DNA of 42,788 nt from CAZQEZ01 sp964592475 (GTDB lineage: Bacteria > Bacteroidota > Bacteroidia > Cytophagales > Cyclobacteriaceae), in NCBI GenBank assembly GCA_964592475.1, contig CAZQEZ010000019.1:1-42788 (forward strand), written 5' to 3'. Both the position numbers and the translations under genes were made by a program. The notes under the pieces are model-generated. The model had not been told where the DNA came from and did no database searches. It was given only the letters and a program-made list of their open reading frames with translations. Positions 6,274 through 13,452 of the stretch are shown one piece after another. Within the stretch, counting starts at the first letter, position 1; each line of letters begins with the position of its first letter.

Positions 6274-7413
6274 ATGAAAGTAAAGGATATAAATATCGGT
6301 AGAAGAACAAATAGAGAAAAGAAAATTATAAAATTGCCAAATTTTCAAGTTAACAAATTACTCGTAATTATTAAATTTTCAAATCGTCAAATTAGCACAT
6401 TATTTCTTATCCTCTTGGCTCTATCATTTCAATCCTGTCAACAAACCACTCAAATTGCTTCTAAACAATCAAAGAAAAAATCACCATTGGTTAAAGTTAA
6501 ACCTGCCATAAAAAAAGAAATTAAATCTTTTGTCGAAATAACCGGAACTGTAGAAGCGAATATTTCCAGTGAGATCAAATCTCCCGCAGACGGCTCTATT
6601 GAAAAACTCTTTGCACGGGAAAATCAAATGGTGACCAAAGACAAAGTAATTGCCATAATAAATCCAAACGATCGTGTGGCCCTCATTGCCAATAACCAAC
6701 TCACGATACTAAGTCTTGAAGAAAAAATTGTTGCCGCCGATAAGAACAGTAAAATTCATAGTGATCTTTTGGTTGAACTTGAGCAGGCTAAATCCAACCT
6801 GGAGTATGCCAGGAAAATGTACCAAACTGTGCCGGTAATATGCCCTATGAACGGAATGGTGACCCACCGATGGCTGGATGAAGGAAGTCTGGTAGTGGCA
6901 AAAGATGTGATACTTACTGTAAGCGACATGAGTTCTTTGGTGGTGAAAGCCGAAGTGAATGAGAAGTTTTTTGAAGCCATCAAAAATGGGCTCACTTTGC
7001 CAATCGTGTTAAATGCATACCCTACCGATACTTTAAAAGGCAAGATCAGTATGGTTTATCCCCAAATTGAACCTTCTACCCGCAGCGTAAAGTTTGATAT
7101 TAAAATCTTGAATTTTAACAAACCGCTCTTGCAAGGAATGATGGCACTGATCAAGATCCCTGTGAATGAAAATCCAAATGCTATCGTGGTAGAAGATGAT
7201 GCCTTGTTAACGAATCCTGACAACAAACAATTTCTATTTGTAGTGAATAAAGATAGCATTGCAATGAAACGCGTGGTGAGAACAGGTATAAGCGCTGACG
7301 GGGTAACAGAAATAATTACCGGACTAAAAGAAAATGAATGGGTGGTTTCTATGGGCCAGGAAGCTCTAAAGGATAGTGTGAAAGTGATGATTATGAATTT
7401 GAAAATGAAATAA
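6274..7413 (+). CDS. RND efflux periplasmic adaptor (HlyD-like)
   Basis: 379 residues. The membrane fusion fold is visible: a lipoyl half IKSPADGSIEKLFARENQ, a short coiled coil (about 140-185), the second lipoyl half CPMNGMVTHRWLDEGS, then beta-barrel and membrane-proximal domains. A lipoprotein signal (LFLILLALSFQSC) ends at residue 55, so about 40 residues precede the hydrophobic core, an unusually long n-region. That extra part is encoded by AAATT/CAAATT-type repeat DNA (6331-6402) and contains no other Met, so the original start may have been overwritten. It links the TolC-like channel to the RND pump. The pump gene is separated by a pseudogene. Confidence 0.85.
   Translation: MKVKDINIGRRTNREKKIIKLPNFQVNKLLVIIKFSNRQISTLFLILLALSFQSCQQTTQIASKQSKKKSPLVKVKPAIKKEIKSFVEITGTVEANISSEIKSPADGSIEKLFARENQMVTKDKVIAIINPNDRVALIANNQLTILSLEEKIVAADKNSKIHSDLLVELEQAKSNLEYARKMYQTVPVICPMNGMVTHRWLDEGSLVVAKDVILTVSDMSSLVVKAEVNEKFFEAIKNGLTLPIVLNAYPTDTLKGKISMVYPQIEPSTRSVKFDIKILNFNKPLLQGMMALIKIPVNENPNAIVVEDDALLTNPDNKQFLFVVNKDSIAMKRVVRTGISADGVTEIITGLKENEWVVSMGQEALKDSVKVMIMNLKMK
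6331..6402 (+). repeat. AAATT/CAAATT-type degenerate repeat inside the adaptor gene
   Basis: The stretch is built from imperfect units such as AAATTGCCAAATTTTCAA, AAATTTTCAAATCGTC and CAAATTAGC. The same motif appears before the RND gene (TTTTCAAATTG, 7730-7740) and just after the adaptor (7403-7440). It is intergenic-type repeat DNA that now encodes the N-terminus of the adaptor, which explains the odd sequence before its signal peptide. Confidence 0.5.
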
Positions 7414-7480
7414 TTTGAAAATGATGTTAATTTGATAAAAGAAATAGCATTGTAAATTGTCTGATTTTCAAACGAACAAC

Positions 7481-7725
7481 ATGAAAAATGATAAAGAAAA
7501 TATTTTAGTATAAAAGTCTTTTCAGTTTGCACTAAAAATTGTGGTTTATAGTGAACTACTTGAAGAAAAGAAGCAATACATCATAGCAAGGCAATTGCTT
7601 AAATCAGGTACTCAATTGGTGCTAATACTCGAGAAGCTAAGAATGCGAAAAGTAAAGCCGATTTTATTCACAAACTAAAAATTGCAGCAAAAGAAGCTGA
7701 TGAAACTGAATACTGGTCAAATTAA
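7481..7725 (+). pseudogene. Broken four-helix-bundle (S23-type) protein gene
   Basis: From ATG 7481 the frame gives MKNDKENILV, then a stop at codon 11, then KSFQFALKIVVYSELLEEKK and QLLKSGTQ. This matches the start of the four-helix-bundle family (TIGR02436, rRNA intervening-sequence protein type: KSFxFALKIV, QLLRSGTSIGAN). After a frameshift near 7620 it continues ANTREAKNAKSKADFIHK and KEADETEYW, the middle and third helix, then stops. The last part of the usual ~115-120 residues is missing. Stop codon, frameshift and truncation show it is dead. It sits between adaptor and pump genes, flanked by repeat DNA. Confidence 0.75.
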
Positions 7726-7745
7726 TACATTTTCAAATTGAATAA

Positions 7746-10700
7746 ATGAAACTGACAACCGAATCGATAAAACGCCCTGCGGGAACAATCATGATGATGA
7801 TTGTCATTATGGCCTTGGGTATTGCCGGATTTTTACGACTTCCCACCAATATGCTGCCAGACATCACCTATCCCATGGTGAAAATTTATGTCTATTGGCC
7901 AGGTGCTACTCCTGAACAAATTGAAAATGAGGTAGCTACGATAATAGAGCGGAAAATGGCCACGGTCGATAATCTCGATTACATTGAATCTACTTCTGAG
8001 GAAGGTGTATATACTCTTCTTGTCAACTTTGATTTTAGCGTGGACAGAGATGTTGCTTATCAGGATGTGTTGGCCAAAATGGGCTTGATTAAAAAGGAGT
8101 TGCCACAGGAGATTCTTGAACCCGTTGTTTTTAAGGCCGATCCTTCTCAACTTCCCGTGGTAGAAGTTTTGGTGTCTTCTGACAATATGAGCCTAACTCA
8201 GCTTCGCACATGGATCGAAAACGAGTTTCAGGAAGAATTTGCTTCCATAAAAGGTTCGGCTGGCACGGCGTTGTCCGGCGGAATGCTGAGAGAAATCAGG
8301 GTTCATGTGGACCCGCTAAAATTACAAGGGTATAACATCAACCTTCAACAGATCGGCGACCGGTTAAAAAATGAGAATATTGACAGGGTAGGTGGCAGGA
8401 TGGTTACGGGTACGCGCGATTATATTGTCCGGACTTACGGAGAATATCAATCATTATCTGAAATAGAGAACCTCATTATTCGTAAATCCACCAGTGGAGA
8501 TGGTCAGGTTTTGTTAAAAGATATAGCTACCATAGAAGACCATCATGCGCTACAACGGATCCGTACCAAATATAATAGCAAAGAAGGCGTCCGCATTTCC
8601 ATATTTAAACAAGCCGACGCCAATGCGGTGACAGTTTCTGATCTGATAGCAGAAAGACTGGCTGTACTGCGCGATGAATTGCCCTCGACCACCAAAGTGG
8701 AAATGATCTACGACCAGGCAGAATATATAAGATTAGCCACCAATGGCGTACGCGATGCCATGATAATGGCCGCCATATTGGTTACTTTAGTTACCGCTTT
8801 TTTTCTATCCGGCTGGAAAAGGGTTTTGTCGCTTGTTTTAAGTTTACCGGTCACTTTACTTGGGGCATTCTTCCTGATGGAGTTGATGGGATTTTCTATC
8901 AATATTTTTACGCTTGGCGGACTGGTAGTAGCCATGACGGTGGTACTTGACAACAGTGTGGTGATGCTTGAAAATATCACGAGAATACAAGAAAAGGAAC
9001 CCGGTACACATAACCCTGTTAAGAAAGGTGCCTTGGAAATCAGTGCCGCCATTGTTACAGCTACCCTCACATTTCTGGCACTTTTTATTCCGTTCCTGCT
9101 TGTACCGGGGATAGCGTCTTTATTGTTTCGGGAATTGGTGATCACCATCGCTACAATAATCTTCCTGTCAATGGTTGTTTCGCTGACAGTTACGCCAATG
9201 TTGATGGGACTCTTTTACCCAAGGGGAAAACCTGCAAAACTTAAACATACTTTAATAGCCGGAATCTCGGATAAATTCATCAATGGCTTGATCTATATTT
9301 ATAAACCTACATTGGATTGGACATTGAAACTTAGGTGGCTGGTGGCGCTGGGGTTTCTGTTATTGTTAATACCCGGTTATTATTTTCTGGAAAAGACAGG
9401 ATCTGAGTTCCTGCCCAAAGCCAATGATGGTTTAATAACAGTTAAAGTGATTTTGCCAACCGGCACGGCAATGGAAGAGACCGATAATCTTTTGGCACGA
9501 ATAGAACCGATTGTTGAAAAACAGGAATACATAAAAGGATATGCTACACTTGCCGGTGGTAAGGTATGGAGCCTTGTGACCACAGAAAATAGTTTTGAAG
9601 GAGAGCTGAACCTTGAACTTGTACCGGCATCAGAACGACCAATGGATACTGACGAATATGTCGAGCAACTTCGCCCTGTAATCATGAAAACAGTGAAAAC
9701 CCCGGGAGCAACGGTAAAGGTTTTTCATACGAAAATGAAAGGTATTCGGCGGACAGGTCAATTTGATATTGAACTGGAAGTAATGGCTCCGCGCAGTCAA
9801 TCCATGCAGGCTATTTTTAGTGAAGCAAATAAAATCCGTAATGAACTAAAAGACCTGGATTTTCTTTCAGGCTTAGATATTTCTCTGCGCCTCACCAAAC
9901 CGGAATACCAAATCAAGGTAGACCGCCAAAAAGCCTTTGACCTTGGCATTAGCATAGAAGAGATCGGAAATATCGTTAAAACCATGGTTGATGGCACCGT
10001 AGCTACACGATATAAAGACGGCGCATATTACTATCCAATCAGGGTGATTGTGGATGAACGGGAAATAAGATCGGTGGCGGATTTGGAAAACATATACCTT
10101 CAATCATCAAAAGGAGCGAAAATTCCTTTAAGTGTAGTGGCCGATGTAGTTAAAACTACCGGACCGATGCAAATAGATCGAAAAGACCAGGACCGGGTAA
10201 TTAAAGTAACTGCCAATGTTGCAGGGATAAGTGTGGGCGACGCCACTGCAACTTTGAAAACAATACTGCAAAATTATGACCTGCCTCCGGGTTACAGGCT
10301 CAACTATGGCGGCCAATCGCAGATGCTTTCAGAAAACATGCAGCAAATGATCATCATCCTGTTATTTGCTCTGTTCTTAGGATATTCTGTGATGGTTCTT
10401 TATTTTGAAAGCTTTATCAAACCATTGATCATCATTATCCGAATCCCTCTTTCACTGGCGGGCATTACCTTCGCATTGTATATTACAGGCACACCAATAA
10501 GCGTAACAGCCCTTATTGGCATAATTATGCTTACCGGAATGGAGATCAACAACGGCGTATTATTGATCACTTTTATTGACGAACTCAGGAATAAAGGATT
10601 AAGCGTAATGCAAGCGATCAAAGAAGCCGCCATCCTGAGGTTAAGACCAATATTGATCACAGACATCAATAGTTTGTTTGGATTGCTGCCCCTTGCGCTC

Positions 10701-10859
10701 ACATTGGGCAATGGCACGGAAATGCTCAAGCCAATGGCAATTGTGGTAATCGGTGGGCTTCTATTTGGTTTGCTGTTGGTTTTTATTTTTATTCCTGCAG
10801 TATATATGATCTTATATGGTAAGGCTAAGGAACCAGCAAAGGCTCGATGCATTGCTTAG
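7746..10859 (+). CDS. RND-superfamily efflux pump, inner-membrane subunit
   Basis: 1037 residues, the standard size for this family. It has twelve membrane helices in two halves with large periplasmic loops. Recognisable blocks are the N-terminal IKRPAGTIMMMIVIMALGI, the porter region PGATPEQIENEV, and the TM10-12 block NNGVLLITFIDE to RLRPILITDINSLFGLLPLA. In TM4 the proton-relay pair of AcrB-like pumps (Asp-Asp) reads D402-N403 (VLDNSVVMLEN), so one acidic residue is replaced. It resembles HAE-type multidrug pumps more than CusA. With the channel at 4958 and adaptor at 6274 it completes a tripartite pump; a 332-base scar separates it from the adaptor. Confidence 0.9.
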   Translation: MKLTTESIKRPAGTIMMMIVIMALGIAGFLRLPTNMLPDITYPMVKIYVYWPGATPEQIENEVATIIERKMATVDNLDYIESTSEEGVYTLLVNFDFSVDRDVAYQDVLAKMGLIKKELPQEILEPVVFKADPSQLPVVEVLVSSDNMSLTQLRTWIENEFQEEFASIKGSAGTALSGGMLREIRVHVDPLKLQGYNINLQQIGDRLKNENIDRVGGRMVTGTRDYIVRTYGEYQSLSEIENLIIRKSTSGDGQVLLKDIATIEDHHALQRIRTKYNSKEGVRISIFKQADANAVTVSDLIAERLAVLRDELPSTTKVEMIYDQAEYIRLATNGVRDAMIMAAILVTLVTAFFLSGWKRVLSLVLSLPVTLLGAFFLMELMGFSINIFTLGGLVVAMTVVLDNSVVMLENITRIQEKEPGTHNPVKKGALEISAAIVTATLTFLALFIPFLLVPGIASLLFRELVITIATIIFLSMVVSLTVTPMLMGLFYPRGKPAKLKHTLIAGISDKFINGLIYIYKPTLDWTLKLRWLVALGFLLLLIPGYYFLEKTGSEFLPKANDGLITVKVILPTGTAMEETDNLLARIEPIVEKQEYIKGYATLAGGKVWSLVTTENSFEGELNLELVPASERPMDTDEYVEQLRPVIMKTVKTPGATVKVFHTKMKGIRRTGQFDIELEVMAPRSQSMQAIFSEANKIRNELKDLDFLSGLDISLRLTKPEYQIKVDRQKAFDLGISIEEIGNIVKTMVDGTVATRYKDGAYYYPIRVIVDEREIRSVADLENIYLQSSKGAKIPLSVVADVVKTTGPMQIDRKDQDRVIKVTANVAGISVGDATATLKTILQNYDLPPGYRLNYGGQSQMLSENMQQMIIILLFALFLGYSVMVLYFESFIKPLIIIIRIPLSLAGITFALYITGTPISVTALIGIIMLTGMEINNGVLLITFIDELRNKGLSVMQAIKEAAILRLRPILITDINSLFGLLPLALTLGNGTEMLKPMAIVVIGGLLFGLLLVFIFIPAVYMILYGKAKEPAKARCIA

Positions 10860-10979
10860 TTCATCAATTGATTGTCGAGAGTTTTAATTGAATCGTCGTT
10901 TTTAATTGAATTCTTAGTCAACTAAACATGAAACAAAACGGCTCAAAAGCTGATATTATTTATTATAAAAGTAACAGAT

Positions 10980-11381
10980 ATGATGAAATACCAAATAAAG
11001 GCAATGGTAATTGCCCCTGGAAATGCTAAAGCAGAAGCAAATCAGTCAGAAATAAAATTTGACGCGACTTCCGGACGAGATGATGTATTGCCCAACCCGG
11101 CAGAATTATTGCTCACCTCACTGGCTGCTTGTATCCTCAAAAATGTACAGCGATATTCGGAAATACTAAAAATACCATACCAGAGTGCAAATTTAAGCCT
11201 GGAGGGTGAACGAAATGATAAACCGCCATACATGAAATCGATCCGGTACCTTCTTGAGATAACTACTGAAACCGATGAACAAAAATTGAATAACTGGCAC
11301 AAGAATATTTTAAAATTTAGCACGATATACAACACGATCAAAAATACATGTGATGTACAGGGTGAAATGAAAAAAGCATAA
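10980..11381 (+). CDS. OsmC-family peroxiredoxin-like protein
   Basis: 133 residues with the OsmC/Ohr layout. The first active cysteine is C51 in LLLTSLAACILKNVQ on the central helix, and the second is C124 in KNTCDVQGE near the C-terminus. OsmC proteins reduce organic or inorganic peroxides with this Cys pair. A second ATG follows at 10983. It is the last gene of the presumed accessory block, 120 bases after the RND pump, and may protect against oxidative stress that accompanies metalloid exposure. It converges on the rhomboid operon, with the MITE-like element in between. Confidence 0.85.
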   Translation: MMKYQIKAMVIAPGNAKAEANQSEIKFDATSGRDDVLPNPAELLLTSLAACILKNVQRYSEILKIPYQSANLSLEGERNDKPPYMKSIRYLLEITTETDEQKLNNWHKNILKFSTIYNTIKNTCDVQGEMKKA

Positions 11382-11411
11382 TTGGGTATGAATGGTTATC
11401 AATCAAATAAA

Positions 11412-11702
11412 TTACTGAAGTTTCGCACCATGAATCGTATTTGGTAAAATGGAAAATGAAAAAATAAAGCACCTATAACTCCTCCCTAGAGGGAGGCAAA
11501 GGAGGGTGTAAAACATAAAATACTTTATTTTTTCATTTCCATTTTTGTTTCGAATTTAAAGCTCGGTTTTACCCACATTGGGTTAAAACGCGATTTTAAA
11601 AATTAAAATAAAATAATCTTTTGATAAACACTCCCCTGGCCCCTCTCAAGAGGGGATTTTAAGGAATTTTATTTTAATTTTTAAGGTGCGAAACTTCAGT
11701 AA
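11412..11702. mobile_element. MITE-like element with perfect 18-bp terminal inverted repeats
   Basis: TTACTGAAGTTTCGCACC at 11412-11429 is the exact reverse complement of 11685-11702, framing 291 bases without a gene. Inside are nested stems: 11451-11469 pairs with 11523-11540 (one bulge) and encloses the hairpin CCTCCCTAGAGGGAGG (11481-11496). A central hairpin lies at 11566-11589 (GTTTTACCC/GGGTTAAAAC). A second G/C-rich block, CACTCCCCTGGCCCCTCTC near 11629, resembles the inverted form of the first. The size, terminal repeats and lack of coding potential fit a miniature transposable element. No clear target duplication is visible. It may also end transcription for the two convergent genes. 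Confidence 0.65.
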
Positions 11703-11713
11703 AATATTACTAG

Positions 11714-12619
11714 TTATTTGCGGCTGGCATTGAACAGCTTTTCTTTTTCTTCTTTACTCAGGCTTTCATAGCCTCTATCCGAAATCTTATCCAATATACG
11801 ATCTAGTTCCTGCTGGTCTACTTTGGTACTACCGGTACCGCTACTTCCTCTTGATGTAGTGCTGGTACGCTTGCCCGAATTGTGGCTTACCTTGATTTTT
11901 GGCTTAGGCCTAAAGAGGTTTTTGATGCCTTCTACCGTGCTTACTACCGGTTTAGTCCAGTCGTTGCCTTGTTTCAATTGTACAATGATTAAGTAACCAA
12001 TAAAAGCACCTCCCAGGTGAGCTATGTTGCCTCCTGCATTAGATCCGGCTGTTCCAATAAAGCTTAAAACTATACTGAAAAGAGCAATGTATTTAATTTT
12101 TACGGGCCCCAGAAATAAGAGAAAAAATCGATAATCGGGTAATAAAGTGGCTGCTCCTACCATTACAGCATATACAGCTGCTGAGGCGCCAACCATCCTT
12201 ACCAGTGAAATATCTCTAAAAACCGGCATAAAATTATAGGCTAGCAAATAAATAACTGCACCGGTAATGGCTCCCCAAATGTACAAGCCAAGTAATTTGT
12301 TACTACCCAGATACTCCACTATCAATCTGCCAAACCAATAAAGGAAAAGCATATTGAATAGAATGTGAAAAATACCACCCATATCATGCACGAAAGCATA
12401 GGTGATGATGGTCCATGGCTTGAGTATAAATTGCGAAAATTCGGCAGGAATTGCCACTTGATTATAAACCAGTTCGAAAATATTGAGGCCGCTAAAGTAA
12501 GAAAAGACCATCAAAATCCCTAAAATCACAAACACGCCCACATTGATAATGATCAGCTGGGGAAGCATGTTGCCTGGTTTGTTAAATGTATTTTTTAAAT
12601 CGTCTATAAATCCGTTCAT
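11714..12619 (-). CDS. Rhomboid-family intramembrane serine protease
   Basis: 301 residues with about six membrane helices. The catalytic serine is S146 in RMVGASAAVY and the histidine is H201 in NIAHLGGAFIGY; the loop residues HILFNMLFLYWFG are also typical. The usual GASG is GASA here, a tolerated change. After the membrane domain comes a hydrophilic tail of about 75 residues, rich in Ser/Thr/Gly and ending in a charged helix (LSKEEKEKLFNASRK), as in many Bacteroidota rhomboids. It would cut membrane proteins within the bilayer; the substrate is unknown. It lies 18 bases after the other rhomboid gene, in the mutL operon. Confidence 0.88.
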   Translation of the reverse strand: MNGFIDDLKNTFNKPGNMLPQLIIINVGVFVILGILMVFSYFSGLNIFELVYNQVAIPAEFSQFILKPWTIITYAFVHDMGGIFHILFNMLFLYWFGRLIVEYLGSNKLLGLYIWGAITGAVIYLLAYNFMPVFRDISLVRMVGASAAVYAVMVGAATLLPDYRFFLLFLGPVKIKYIALFSIVLSFIGTAGSNAGGNIAHLGGAFIGYLIIVQLKQGNDWTKPVVSTVEGIKNLFRPKPKIKVSHNSGKRTSTTSRGSSGTGSTKVDQQELDRILDKISDRGYESLSKEEKEKLFNASRK

Positions 12620-12637
12620 GATAATATAATACCTTAT

Positions 12638-13450
12638 TTACCGAAAACTTGTTCCTTTATTTTGCCAAATTTTTATAAGAATAAAAGCCACGATCATTCC
12701 TCCAAGGTGAGCAAAGTGGGCCACCATATCACCTTCTTGCCGATTAATACCCAAGTATATTGATATTGCTGCCAACCCCAGTGCCATATATTTGGCTTTA
12801 ATTGGAATAGGAGGAAAAAGCAACATCAGCTGAAGATTTGGGAATAGCAATGCCAAGCCCATCAGTAATCCATAAATAGCACCTGAAGCTCCTACCATTC
12901 CCGGGCCATTTACTTGTGCTTCATAATATTGCTGCACAAATATTTTACTCTCTTCCACGTATTGTTCCGAGTTGGGGTTGCTATAATACTCATCTAAAAA
13001 GTTTTCCATATTGGCATTAAAATAGATGCGTTTGTTCTGCTTGTAAACAAAATTATCAAATTTTTCAGGGGTGGGATTCTCAATGTAACTTTCTATTTTG
13101 CTATCTAATTGCTGAACTTGGTAAAATTCAACTCCGGTATAAATTAATGCTGCCCCAAGTCCTGTTAAGATATAAAAAGTAAGGAATTTCTGAGGACCCC
13201 AAAGATTTTCCAGTAATGGTCCGATAAAAACCAATGCCAGCATGTTAAATAAAATATGGCTAAAGCTTTGCAGGCTGTGTGCAAACATGTAAGTGAAGTA
13301 TTGAAAAGGAAAAAACCTTTCGGCCTCAGGATAATAGAGCGCCAATAGGTTATTCAAGTTGATGTTTTTAGATAGTAAAAATAGGCTGATAAAGTATATC
13401 GCTACATTGATTATCAGCAGATTTTTAATTACAGGTGTTAATCTAAACAT
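12638..13450 (-). CDS. Rhomboid-family intramembrane serine protease with loop insertion
   Basis: 270 residues. The catalytic pair is S189 in GMVGASGAIYG and H248 in HFAHLGG. The segment between the third and fourth helices (about 110-180) is a long polar insert, rich in Asn, Glu and Tyr (KIESYIENPTPEKF, FLDEYYSNPNSEQY), that is absent from its neighbour. It should face outside or the cytosol and may select substrates. The gene begins two bases after mutL ends, so the two are likely translated together. Tandem, diverged rhomboids after mutL are a layout I associate with this phylum, by memory only. Confidence 0.88.
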   Translation of the reverse strand: MFRLTPVIKNLLIINVAIYFISLFLLSKNINLNNLLALYYPEAERFFPFQYFTYMFAHSLQSFSHILFNMLALVFIGPLLENLWGPQKFLTFYILTGLGAALIYTGVEFYQVQQLDSKIESYIENPTPEKFDNFVYKQNKRIYFNANMENFLDEYYSNPNSEQYVEESKIFVQQYYEAQVNGPGMVGASGAIYGLLMGLALLFPNLQLMLLFPPIPIKAKYMALGLAAISIYLGINRQEGDMVAHFAHLGGMIVAFILIKIWQNKGTSFR

Positions 13451-13452
13451 GG

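Noticed and set aside
10928..11029. Short frame starting MKQNGSKADI before the OsmC gene
   Set aside because: It runs into the OsmC gene out of frame, has no motif and no start signal. It is chance.
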